A stretch of 64,000 nt of DNA from Sialis fuliginosa. Its lineage: Eukaryota; Arthropoda; Insecta; Megaloptera; Sialidae. Position 1 is the stretch's first letter; every line of letters begins with the position of its first letter. This document shows, in pieces, positions 1-11,860 of the stretch. The notes beneath the pieces are model-generated. The model searched no databases. It was given only the letters and a program-made list of their open reading frames with translations, and was not told the DNA's origin. A program made the translations under genes and the position numbers. The DNA is taken from assembly GCA_961205875.1 (NCBI GenBank), contig OY540812.1:18476001-18540000 (forward strand). The letters run 5' to 3'.

Positions 1-340
1 CATTTGTTCAAGGTTTTGTAACACATGTAGTTATAGATGTTCTAAAAATCCCATCAAATAATGTCTGGTATTATAAAAGAGCTAGCAAATATTTGTTAGC
101 TAACAAGCACTTACAACGAGGTATTAATTAAGTGATATTACCTATAGATTTGTTTTGGAATTTAGATCTGGAATACCTCAACTGACCGTACAAGATAATT
201 TTCATTTTTCATGTATACATATCATCACTGTTTTAATCTTTACTACTTGTCAATCATTTCATGAAACTTCGAGGGAACTGTCATATATTTTTGATACTTG
301 TTAGCTAACTTTAGTTATTATATTTATTTTATAATATCGA
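1..340. repeat. Copy of the MITE family found at 37592-37917
   Basis: GGTATTATAAAAGAGCTAGC near 70 and matching stretches around 188-230 and 276-310 (ACCGTACAA, ATAATTTTCAT, ATCATCACTGTTTTAAT, GAACTGTCATATAT, TTGTTAGCTAAC) recur in the same order at 37595-37885. The copy is diverged. Confidence 0.65.
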
Positions 341-479
341 ATATAAGAAATCACTTATTTTTCAGTTTTACTTGTGAATATTGTATTACCAGGGTGTCAG
401 CTAATGTTTACATAAGATCTAAGTTTTCAGTAAAAATTCATTTATGTATGATCTATTTTTTCTCTTAAAATTGAGTAAA

Positions 480-790
480 AAATATAAAAAAATCTATTGA
501 GAGATTCACGACTTCTATATAATATATTTTTATAAATTGCGACCAAAAATCGTGCCACATGCTTTGGTATGAAAAAAAATGTTTTTTTACCTAACTTCAG
601 CTCTGTAGCATCCCCCCCCCCTGAAAATGTGTTTTTATCCAACATATTTGTCTAGAGGGCATCACTTTACATGTTCAGTAAAAATTTCAAGTTTCTATCA
701 TATTAGTTTACGAAATATTTTGCTTTGACTGAAAAGGACGGTCGGACGGACGACAAAGTGAGATTAATAGAGTTTTTTCAGAGTTCTAAA
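480..790. repeat. Partial copy of the GGACGGACGGACGACAAA repeat family
   Basis: It shares, in order, ATGCTTTGGTATGA, a CCCCCC-rich block, GGGCATCA, TTTACATGTTCAGTAAAA and GGACGGACGACAAA with the element at 31112-31592. A reverse-oriented relative is at 39490-39796. No clear ends are seen. Confidence 0.6.
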
Positions 791-3017
791 ATAAGTTACA
801 ACTATGTTCTTATATTATTAAGCACAACAAATTCCTTGTATTAAAATCAGCCCTTTATTTTTTAAGAAATTAAACAATAGTTTATGGACTCACAATTTAA
901 TATGTTAAGAAACGAGAAAGAACGTGAATGTGATTTTAGTACAGGTTCCCCTACATAACATAAATATCTTACTTTACTTAGAAACTTGATTATTAATAGT
1001 TAATTAATAAAAACTAGCTTTGACGGTTGCATTTTTGTCGCTTTTATAGGAATACGAATTCGCATTAAAACGGTATTCGTAAAATTGATGATAATAATAA
1101 AGTAAATAAAAGTGTATAGTACATAATTTGAAGCAGAAACTGTGAGGTTATTGGCCTGAAATTAACTTTCTTTATGAAACACGAAACTTTGAAATATTTC
1201 AATTCGTGTTTAGCGTTGTAATAATAATCAGTTATTTTTAAAAAGTTCCTACCCAGTTTTTAAATTCGTGCAAGAATAAAAAACCCTAACTGATAATTTC
1301 GGCGATAATATACAGACACTATACAGGTATATATCCAGGACCGTAATAAGTTATCCTTGCGACCTTTGTAATATTTACTTTTGCGCCTCTATATTGAATT
1401 ATTTTTTATGACACCTGTATTTTATTATGACCTTATGTAATTTATAATTAACTTTACATTACATCAACCCTGGAGAGGTCGCGGGCGTCTCACAGGCTTC
1501 AAGCAATCTTAATTTTTGTTCCCTTTGAATGTCATGAAAAAATTGACTTTGAAACACCCGCATACCTTTCCCCCTACTATTTTAGTTTCCGTTAAACCGG
1601 AAAGCAGCCCTTTAGTCGCATTTAGTGTTTGGTGGTGAAAGATTGTTCGCCAGAAAATGGATACGAGAATGACGATGACTGATTGATTGTAATTATTTTG
1701 TGATTTTATTGGATGATCTAGATGTTATTTTGTTTTTTAATTAACGATCTTTAAAAGAAATATTTTATTTTGGTTACTTTATTTTTTTGTTTCCATATAT
1801 TTATGATACGAGGTTTTGATTCCTAATAATTTTAAATAAAAAGTTCAAAAATGTGAACGTGATTTTTTATTAATAAAGGTTTTATTGGAAGAATATTTTT
1901 GCGCATTTAATTAATCTAATCTCATCCAAAAAACCCTCAAACAATAAAATAATAGAGAAAAATAGACATAACGCCAGTGATGTGCCTTATTAAATAATAT
2001 GCCATTTAACTTTTTATGTTTTAATTAAATAATATAATACTATTTTTTCAATTAAAAAATTGTTTCTGAATAGTTGGCAATGATCATTGAATTGCATGCT
2101 TTAAAATTAGCAACCCTCTCTTACCGCTCGTCTCTTGACTGTTACTAACGTCATTAAATTCTTTATTTAACAATTGGTGTAATATTTACTTAATAAGTTT
2201 TCCTTTTTAATGCTCATAATTGCATTGCAATTTATTGCACAAGAAGAAAAATAGCGTGAATATTTTACTACACTATAGCATAATTAATTTTATCAGTCTT
2301 ATTATTATTGTAGATTTTTTGTCATATTTTTCTTTAGTCATTAAAAACATTATTTAGTTATTGATTACAAATTAAATACACATGCGCACTGTGTCGAAAC
2401 TGTTCTTAGAAGTACATGTGATATCATTAAGTAAACAATATCAATTTTTGTTATAAGTACACCTTGTCTAAACATGTGATAATATATATAGGTATTATTA
2501 ATATGTACATAGACTATCAACAATTGAAGTAGCAATATATAGGGGACTTTTGGAAAACAATTTATTTGCACATTTTGTATTGAAACAAAAACACGATTAC
2601 TGTAATAAAAAATTAAAACCTTTATAAATTATAGCATAAGATTACTTTGTCAGAAAGACCAAATTGTAAATAATGGTGGGAAAAGAAAATTATAATGAAC
2701 ACATAAAAAATTTAACTGGTCATTCCTATTTTTTAATAACCGAGTTAACCAGGTACATCACGATTTTGTGGAAATTCGATTATGATAATAAATTTTGATT
2801 CTATTTTGATTATTCAGATTTTATAAAATTTATAAAAACTGTATGTAAAGTGCTACACATAATAATTTATCTTAATGAAACCGCAACTTTTGGTAATATT
2901 TAAAGACCAGCCGCAACACCATACCGGAAACTGTTGTTAAAACGATAATTCTAAACAATTCGCTTTCAGAAAAATTACACTAGACTGTTTGTAATATTAT
3001 TTTGTAATATTATATAC
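791..3017. other. AT-rich non-coding stretch
   Basis: There is no coding potential on either strand. The open frame at 2365-2571 is low-complexity. No repeat with readable ends was found. Confidence 0.5.
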
Positions 3018-3317
3018 AGCGCACTTCCCGTAGGAGATAGAAAAAAAAATTTGGTACATAATATTATTGGTTTGAAAAGATCAACGTTGTAAAATTATTT
3101 TCAACAAGAGTTTCCCATTTTTGCGCTATAACAAAAACAAAGATTTTTTTTAAATGGAACACAATGTTAGGTTTTAAGTCTTCAGAAGGCTCAAAATAAA
3201 AAATCGTAGCAACCTCGGACATCTTGTATTATTGAAAATAATTTTACGACGTTGATCTTTTCAAACCAATAATATTATTTATCAAATTTTTCTCCTACGA
3301 CTTACGAGAAGTGCGCT
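3018..3317. mobile_element. 300-bp foldback MITE
   Basis: The element starts AGCGCACTTCCCGTAGGAGA and ends with the near reverse complement CTCCTACG...GAGAAGTGCGCT. The arms extend inward through CCAATAATATTATT and GATCAACGTYGTAAAATTATTTT. No target duplication could be settled. Confidence 0.75.
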
Positions 3318-4160
3318 AGGAAAGCCGGACGCACTATTGGACTACCATATAATATACATACCTATATCTACAATTTTATTTTTATTGTTCAAGTGTAGAT
3401 TTTGGACTGACTATCACTAGGTAAATAATAACCGTAATCAATACAAATCATATTTTCCATTGTCTATAATTTCGTTTCTAGTTACCGGTACAGTACGTCA
3501 TTCTTCACAAAAGAGTGAACATTGAACATATAAATTACATATATTATTTTAGTGACATCGTGAATTCATCAGTATGCAATTCTTAGACCACCTTTCAAAT
3601 GTATATATGTTAAAATAATAAGTATCTTATATGAACATTGAACATATTATATAGTATATATGTACGTACATGCATACTACATACTATAAACATAAAAACT
3701 AATTTGGTAATAATTACGACCATCTATTGATGCCACTTATATTATGATTCAAGGAGACTTCACTGTTGGTCTTTGAAGGTCAGCTATTTAAATAAACTGT
3801 TGAATTCACTTTTGTTAATGCCGAAGGTCACGCGACAGAAAAAATACAAACATTCAGTCCAGGAAAATGTAAATGCATTAAAAGAACTCACCCTGTTTTT
3901 TTAATTATTGAACTTTAATATATATATATATATATATTATAAACACATACACCAGTAACACTGTTGCTAGAAAGTATAAATAGCGACTGATAAAATGACT
4001 GTTAATATGTGTATATTCATGTTCATACGAAAACAGAGGTGTACGTAAATTTTTTGTAGATTAGATATGATTTATTAATAATTTTATCTACCTATTGTTT
4101 TTTGTTTTGAGTATGTAATTGCAATTACTATATGTAATGAATTATTGGAATTGTATTTTT
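3318..4160. other. AT-rich non-coding stretch
   Basis: Nothing coding was seen. An (AT)n run lies near 3920-3940. Confidence 0.5.
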
Positions 4161-4189
4161 AAAATAACAAAGGAAATATGAGTGTTCGT

Positions 4190-4600
4190 TTAAAACGTGT
4201 CACCACGCACAAGGTATATAATATAAAGACAAGGTACTCGCATCCAAGGTTAGTAAATACGCAGGTTGCCTCAGTAGTTTTTGACCAATCAGTTTGGGCA
4301 CTCCAGATGACGTATTTCCCTCTCTCGTGCCGAGCTACTGAGGCTTCTCTGTACTTTTTATAATTTTGCATTTTCGAATTTGTACTTCTTTGATTATATG
4401 TGTTTTTAAAATATCAAAAAATACGAAAACAAGAATAAATAAAGGAATTTTTTGTAATTGATATTCGATTATACATTTCTAACATTTGAATATGTCTTCG
4501 TGGTGACGTCAATTCCCGCGCCAACGCTGATTGGTCAAGGTGCTGATGAGACTACCTTGTGTTTATATACCTTGACCACGCATATGTATAACGGAACTCG
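4190..4600. repeat. Imperfect inverted repeat with CCAAT and TATA motifs on both arms
   Basis: The left arm has ACAAGGTATATAATATAAAG and TTGACCAATCAG. The right arm has the reverse complements CTGATTGGTCAAGG and GTTTATATACCTTG. A CRE-like TGACGTCA-type site lies near 4503. It could be a foldback element or a duplicated promoter. Ends are approximate. Confidence 0.45.
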
Positions 4601-5140
4601 GGTATTCCTCGAACTTTCTGTTATTCCCATAGAGATAATATAACGTGAGGCAGCCGAAAAAGCGAATTGTCGATAGAAAGAGAAAGAAAGGATGGTGACC
4701 TATTCCACCTTTGTTAAACACATGTTCAAAGTGCATACCCGTTCACGCGCACAAACTCCTTAATATGTAACCGTATGAACTGCTCATATTAGAAGAATGA
4801 AAACGAGCGAGCAAGCAGTAGACTGGATACTTGGATAGAATTTTTTATGCCATCAACATCGAAAAACAGCGAATTTCTTTGATTAAACATTTAATTGATT
4901 TTGAATAGATAAGATGCTATATTTTTATGATAGTTAATCAAAAACTGTTTTTTTGTTGTTGTCAGAAACCTTTGAATTTTATTTAAAAAATTATATCTCA
5001 CCAAGAGTAAAATATCTGAGAATATGGAAAAGATACCTATTTTTTACACGGTTTTCTATTGCTCGAATTAACCACTTAAATGGAGAGATTGCTGTACTTG
5101 ATCTTTAATCGAATAATGATTTTTTTAGATCTGAATCGTG

Positions 5141-5295
5141 CATTGGCGTAATCATGATTTTGTTCAGAGGGAGGGGTGAAACCGAAGTACGGCTCTGATG
5201 AATCGCCATTAATGTAAACAAAATTTGGGTAATTTTTCCTTTTTTTAATATTCTATCGTACCCCCCTCCCCCGCCCATGCCTGGCTACGTCCATG
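5141..5295. mobile_element. hAT-type MITE (GGCGTAGCCAGG family), short copy
   Basis: The ends are CATTGGCGTAATCATG and CCTGGCTACGTCCATG. They are flanked by a perfect 8-bp duplication, GAATCGTG, at 5133-5140 and 5296-5303. It is the same family as 42941-44144. Confidence 0.85.
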
Positions 5296-5931
5296 GAATC
5301 GTGTTTTATTAAATTACATGGTCAATTTTTCGTTGTTTATATTATCATTGTTTTGTTTATGCAAATACATACCAACTGTTTCAGCCAGTAGCGAATTTAT
5401 ACAAGACCCTTGGCAAAAGTATGGGAATGCAAGGTCCCCTATATATACAAATATAAGTTTATATTTAACCTATATGTGTAAAATGATTCCTTAAGTGACT
5501 CATTGATCAGGTATAATGTACGGTTTGATTCATTATCTCGTCTGAATCTTTTAATTATTTTAATTATTTCATAGGTACATAAATTATATTATGAAAGTAT
5601 AATATGTATTTTGAACTAGTAATAATCTATTTTAATAAGTAAGTTTATTACTTACAGATTATGTGTGACGGAAAATGAATAAAATGAACTTAAAAGAAAA
5701 AGTTAAAATTATAATTATAATTTTTATTTATAAAGATTATTCGACACTGTACACTACAAGTGTAAATGAGTACGTCGAAGTAGGAAATTTCAACTTTAAT
5801 TCAACGTTAACTGAGGCCGAAGAAGTTAAAATGAGGTTTAGTGATAGACAATTAATAACAACCTCATATTATGAACTTTAACTCGATACTTTTTAAATTT
5901 TTGCTAGTATGAAGTTAAAATTAAGTTTTAC

Positions 5932-6600
5932 ACGGGTCTACGACAAAAGGCAGACTCCCGAAAAGCCGACATGGACAAAAGGCAGACTCCCAAAAGGCAG
6001 ACATGTACAAAAGGCAGACGTGGACAAAAGGTAGACTCCCAAAAGGCCAACAGACAAAAGGCCGACATGGACAAAAGGCAAGCACCCAAAAGGCAGACAT
6101 GGACAAAAGGCAGACACCCAAAAGACAGACTTGGACAAAAGATAGACACCCAAAATTTATAACATAATAAAATAGTACATAACTATACTACATTTTCGCT
6201 GACGCGAAAATGTTTTAATTATATATGTATAATAAAAAGTAACGCATATTTCTTAAACTATAGCTTATAAGCCCCACATTCAAGAAATCCATACAAAAGA
6301 ACATCAATATTCAAACATCTGAAAAAATACATATATAAATTACTTATAATGTTACTTATAATGGGAGTCTGCCTTTTGTCCATGTCTGCCTTTTGTCTGT
6401 CTGCCTTTTGTTCATGTCTGCCTTTTGTCCTTGTCGGCTTTTTATCCATGTCTGCCTTTCGGGAGTCTGCCTTTTGTCTGTCTGTCTTTTGTCCATGTCT
6501 GCCTTTTGGGAGTCTGCCTTTTGTCTGTTTGAATTTGTCCATGTCTGCCTTTTGTCCTTGTCGGCCTTTTGTCCATCTCTGCCTTTTATCGCGCTCCCGT
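5932..6600. mobile_element. Foldback element with tandem-repeat arms (GACAAAAGGCAGAC units)
   Basis: Array 5941-6154 repeats GACAAAAGGCAGAC(TCCC/ATGG). Array 6361-6590 is the inverted version (GTCTGCCTTTTGTCC). The ends read ACGGG...CCCG with TTTTAC on both sides as a possible 6-bp target duplication. The long open frames here are only the repeat read in several frames. Confidence 0.8.
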
Positions 6601-7127
6601 TTTACTCAACCTTATTTCATCGTTTGTAACCTCAACTTAAAGCAATTAAAGCAAACGAGGTTGCCAGTACTAAGTTTATTAATTCTTAATTAACTGTCAA
6701 AATAAATTGTTGTTTTCGATAATACTATTGTAAAAAATAAAAATAAATATTAGAATGATAGCCAAAATTAATAAGTAATTTTCAATGAAGTTGGCGAGGT
6801 TGGTTTGAGATCCAGTTTTTTCAATAGATTAAACATGGAACTGAAGAGGTGAGGTTGAAATTTTCGACTCGGGATGTCGTGAAATTACTGACGTAGATTA
6901 CGTAGATAGATCGTTTACATTTAGTCATAAAATTAAACAGAACTATAATGAAAATTAGTCATTAAATAATGTTTAATTTTTGGATTGATGTGTAATCTTT
7001 CATTTTATGTAATATTTACTTAAGATAACGATTTTGCAGTACTGTATTAAAAATGTTAACATTTGCTATCATATGGAACATTTGTTATATCCGCATATTA
7101 AAACAATGCAAATAATATAAATTGAAT

Positions 7128-7327
7128 CAGTGGCGGACTAAGGAAGGTTGTGGCCTGGGGCGCAATGTTATAATTATGAAAAATTTAAAGATTTTTTTCG
7201 TCTAAAAAGAAATTTTTTGCAATACCTGAAGATCTTTATTTTTACTTTTCATCATACCCTCCAGAGCTCCCTTACCACCCGGGGCCTGGGGCGAACCATC
7301 TCTCTTGCCCGCCTTAGTCCGGTACTG
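7128..7327. mobile_element. hAT-type MITE (CAGTGGCGGACTAAGG)
   Basis: The terminal inverted repeats are CAGTGGCGGACTAAGG and CCTTAGTCCGGTACTG. A perfect 8-bp duplication, AATTGAAT, is at 7120-7127 and 7328-7335. Confidence 0.92.
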
Positions 7328-7691
7328 AATTGAATAAAATGATTATCAAATTACTCAAAAAAGAAAAGAAGAATAATATTGAAAATATGTGTGTTGATGT
7401 AGTAGATACACGTGTAGATTGGTGTAGATATATGTACATCAATGCCTACCCCCACTCCTATCTTTCAGTTACGCATTTGTGATCATTTGTGTACTTTTAT
7501 GTTGGAAATGAAAGTGAATGAATCAACGTACTTTATTTCATAATATATTCTGTGCTAGATTTCTTTTTTTGACGATCGGTAGTACTTAATTGTAAACAGT
7601 CAATACGGGTAGATATCAAAAAAATGCATCAAACACAATTCAGTGGGTGGCAATAATTTATTGAAATTACAATTAGTCGAATCACTGACTA

Positions 7692-7823
7692 CAGCGGCAT
7701 GTTACACAGTAAGCATTTCATTGCCTAAAGCCCCCAGGTAAAAGCGGGGTTCCGATTTTTTAATTTTTTTTTTAAACAAATTTTTTTCTGCCTACAGTTG
7801 CCAACCGTCATAACACGTCACTG
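7692..7823. mobile_element. hAT-type MITE (CAGYGGC family)
   Basis: The ends are CAGCGGCATGTTACAC and AACACGTCACTG, with imperfect 8-bp flanks ACTGACTA and ACTGAAAA. The interior resembles 39254-39877 (GTTACACAGTA, GCCAACYGTCATAA). Confidence 0.65.
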
Positions 7824-8571
7824 ACTGAAAATGAGATTAAAATTCACCAAAAGCTTTTTTAAATAATAAAATTTTTAATTCCTAATAATTTATGTTATTT
7901 ACTGAAGTAATGAACAAATCTAGTGCTGAAAATGATTTGTGATAAACATCAAAATATAACAAGTACAATTAGTACAAAGATAATAAATTTAATAAATATT
8001 GAGTTTTGAGTGTACCTAACCGAAATCTTAGCATATTAATTTTGTTTTAAGTTATTATCGCTGTACCATTTGGAAGCAAAAATATTCGTACCACACATAT
8101 AATATATTACAGCAATTTAATAATAAAATTAGTAATCTAAAAATATCGATACATATTCAAAATAACAAATTATAATTTATTATTTTTTTTTAATACGATA
8201 CCTACAGTCTTAATTAATTGCTTGAACTATCAATTAGTAGATTAATTTCTGTTTAATTTAAGATAACATAAGAATAAAAATCGTCTGCAATCCGGACCTT
8301 GAGATAGACGTTTTCTTACATTAGTCACTTGAACCTTTCACATCTTATCAGAATTTTACTAGATATGTTAATCTATTATTAATGATTCATTCTTTATAAA
8401 TCTTAAATAACATTTCAGACTTTATATACATAGTAATATCACAATTGTCACAATGTTTTTTATATGTCAATCTTCTAGGAAGAATAAGTTGTTAAATTGT
8501 TTTTAATTAATCCAATTGACTGCCGCTTCGATGAAATATACCGAATTACTAATGTTTATAACATTTTTGTA

Positions 8572-8831
8572 CAGGGTCGTAACTACCGCCGGGATAGTGC
8601 CCTGGCACCCCCCCGAGCATAGGGGGTGGGGGTGGGGGGGGCAGCAGTATAAAAATTGAGGTCGGCAAGATTGAAGAACAAAAAAAAAGGTAATTAAAAT
8701 TAGTAACATGCAAAAAATTGTAGACTGGGGTAGCAACGAAAAAAAGTTTTCAATTTTTATATTTTACATATAGTGAGGACCCCTCGGTCACTTGCTGCCC
8801 TGAGCCCACAGAGCGTCTAGTTATGGTCCTG
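8572..8831. mobile_element. hAT-type MITE (CAGGGTCGTAACTA)
   Basis: The ends are CAGGGTCGTAACTA and TAGTTATGGTCCTG. A perfect 8-bp duplication, TTTTTGTA, is at 8564-8571 and 8832-8839. It contains a G-rich run near 8619-8641. Confidence 0.92.
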
Positions 8832-8839
8832 TTTTTGTA

Positions 8840-11161
8840 GTTTACATTGATTAACATAACGAAAAAAAATCAACGATTCATTTTGTATGAATACGTAAAA
8901 AGTTAATTAAATGAAACTTATATGAAAAATACCTAAGTATATTAAATTCATGTATAGTATTGGTAAAAATAGTACAGATTTTTAAGAGTAAATATACAAA
9001 TATTTTAAATAGTTCAGCTAAAAATATATTTTTTTTACAGAGCTGACTCAAAGATCACGTTTTATCATTTAATATTTTATGTTAAAAATGCAATAAGTAC
9101 TAATTTTATCTTCTATCATTCTATCGCATTGATTTAATAAAAATCATGCTTTTTAAATAAAAATGATTGTAACAATAAAACAACATAATATATTTTATTA
9201 AAAACAATCGGTGACTGACATAATATTATATACATATTTATTGACAAGGATATAACAAGCAGAACAAAAATTATTTACAAAATATAAATCAGTATTTAAA
9301 ATCTTGAACACATGCTTCATCAATTCTAGAAAAACTAGATCTTAAAATTTAAAATATTTTTTCAATTGTTGACATAAATATAGGCAACATCGAAAGCATA
9401 TATAATTAATATTTTTGAAACTTACATTATAATCTGGATGTTGATTTAGTCTTTATTTGAAACAGTTTATGAAGCATGCATTGATTTACCATTAATAAAA
9501 GAACTAATGTATCTGACGCTAACTGCCACACCTATAAAAGTAGAAATAATTGACTTCGAACGACAGACATTTTTAGTACGTAGTTATTAATAGCACATGC
9601 GCGAGTTTTTTTAGTTTAGAAATTCGGCAATAGAGGCTGCGATTCGCATACAAATTAGGGTGAATTCGGGTTGCACGCTTACATGCTTTGAGCGCTCACG
9701 TTATTTTTGGTCGTTCGATTCGGATTTGATTTGAATGCTCAATGAAGCATTCAACTATCATTCGTTTTGAGCGTTTTGAGGTTCCAAGAGTTTATAAAAG
9801 TAAAATACTGTAACAAAAATAAAATACATATGTATTTTGTTTATATCTTCGTCTTTATTATATACTATTATAGAAATTCTTGTCAACACTACGAATTACA
9901 AATGAGGTTATGAAAATATGAAAATCGTAAGCGCATGTGTGAGTATCTCACTCTTTTGTTACACTATATATAATAATATATAATATAATATTTATGGGCG
10001 CGAACAATGACGTCAGGACTTCATTTGTGCGCGTTTATCGCATTAAATAGAACAACGTACGAGGTTTAAGCGTTGCTTTCCAGCACCCAAAGCGTGTATG
10101 CGTTCAATAGTCCGGTCTCATTAGTATCCCAACAAAAATTAAATAGGTAAATAGTTGATGAAATGAAATGCCATAAAATAGTTATTGAAAATTAGTTAAA
10201 CTACAATAATGATATTTATAGTTTTATTTTTTTAGTGATTGATTAGTCTTAATAATTTAATTGTTGTAAGTATTTACTATTTTCTACTGGAATTTTACAC
10301 GTCTGCCTGGTACGCAGATTTATTCATAATTGGTTTTAAATTTTCGCTCATAGTTCAATCAAATTTTTTAAATAATGTTAATAACATTTTATTATATGGT
10401 TTGATTATGGTTACCAAAGAGAACAAGGGGCTCACAAATTATAGAATAATTTAACAAAGGGCTAGCGCGAGTCTCCGCGAGCTCCATACTCGTCGCTGTC
10501 TACATTCTATCACGGACCCCCAGACTGGAGTTGTTGGCCCACGAAATTTTTTTTCCGGTAACTTTGAATGACCTTTTCTTAGATCTTTCAATTAAAAATT
10601 TTAATTCGTAAATACCAAGCCTTACGACTAGAGTTCTGTCAGCCCCCTCGTGTGAGGGTCATGGTCAAATTTACCAACCAAACATCAAATTACATTTTTC
10701 TAATAAAAAGTAATGTGAGAACAACACAAATCTATTTTTCTTTGCGCGCATCAAAAACGCTGATAACTCGAAAATGTCGAATTGAGTGCAAAATCTGCAG
10801 AACTTGTAGAACAGTATCCTATATATTGATCCTATCATTCGTTTGCAAAGTTCAAGACCGGATATTATTACCAGTGTATTAGTTCAGCTATTCAATACGA
10901 GATGTCCCTACCACTTTTTGTCCTGTCAATTAAAAAAGTGTGGTTATATTTTGAAATTACAATTTATAGGTTATTTACAATACATAAGTATATCACAGAA
11001 CTTTAAATAAAAAATATACTTATTATACATATAAATAATTTTATATAAATAAAAATGTATTCTCCAAACAGATATAGACGTTACTTCGTATTATTATATA
11101 AAAAAGTATAACTGCTACCATTAATAACTGTTAAAATCATTTTAATTTGTTTTTATTTTAG
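8840..11161. promoter_or_regulatory. Upstream region of METTL17; exon 1 not identified
   Basis: The METTL17 promoter and first exon are expected here or further left. A CRE-like TGACGTCA lies at about 10009. GC-richer patches are near 9590-9730, 10000-10110 and 10460-10560. I tested ATG-initiated frames ending in a GT donor at phase 0 near 9940, 10090, 10239, 10400 and 10650. None fits. Confidence 0.35.
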
Positions 11162-11860
11162 TATTCAACAAAACCTGTAATAAAATTAGAGGAAAATGTT
11201 GATAAAATGATACAGAATGAAGAAATTAAACCTAGAAAACATCCAGGAATTGTGAATAATAAAACGATATCAGTTCCTGAGTTTATAGTTAAAGCAATGT
11301 ATCATGCCTTACAAGATTATCCAATAAAAACTCTTTGTAGCGATAGTGAAGCATTAGTCACATATTTAAAACATCGGCACGCACCTTTAGAACAACATGA
11401 AATACAGAAAAAAATAAAAGACACTGAAGAAAAGTTTCTAGCTGAAAAAAATGATATTTCTGAGCCAAAAGAAGAATTATTTAAAAGATATCGTGGTAAA
11501 TTAATGAAAGTGTTAAAGACAAAAATACACGTATGGAATCCTGTAAACTATGATGCATATACATCTCTGAAATATTTAATTGGTCGTTCAGCAATTGATT
11601 ATGCTATTTTAATGAGAATATGCAATGAATTAGCAACAAAAGATCCAAATTTTAAACCTAGAAGTTTTTTTGATTTTGGTTCAGGAGTAGGAACTGGAAC
11701 ATGGGCAGTAAAAAAGTTTTGGAATGATCATTTGTTTGAGTATTTCAATGTGGATTCTTCAGCTGATATGCATGATTTAGCTGAGACCGTATTAAAGCAT
11801 GCGTTTGGACAATCTGCAACTAAAGGTGTATTTAGGAGACAGTTTTTACCAGCATTAAAT
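11162..11860 (+). CDS. METTL17: METTL17 exon A (first visible)
   Basis: The acceptor is ttttatttta|g at 11160-11161 and the donor follows AAT at 11860. The exon is 699 bp, phase 0 at both ends. It encodes the N-terminal helical region and the first Rossmann strand with DFGSGVGTG. Reading starts before the ATG at 11207, so that ATG is probably internal. Confidence 0.9.

Noticed and set aside
5921-6693. Several overlapping open frames rich in CLPFVHV or GRHGQKAD
   Set aside because: They are translations of the tandem-repeat arms of the foldback 5932-6600 in different frames.
10239-10882. Frames at 10239-10454 and 10652-10882 as possible METTL17 first exon
   Set aside because: Neither supplies an ATG frame ending at a GT donor in phase 0 to join YSTKPVIKLEE.
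11207-11209. ATG at 11207 as the METTL17 start
   Set aside because: The frame is open and family-like upstream to the splice acceptor, so it is more likely internal. It remains possible if no upstream exon exists.
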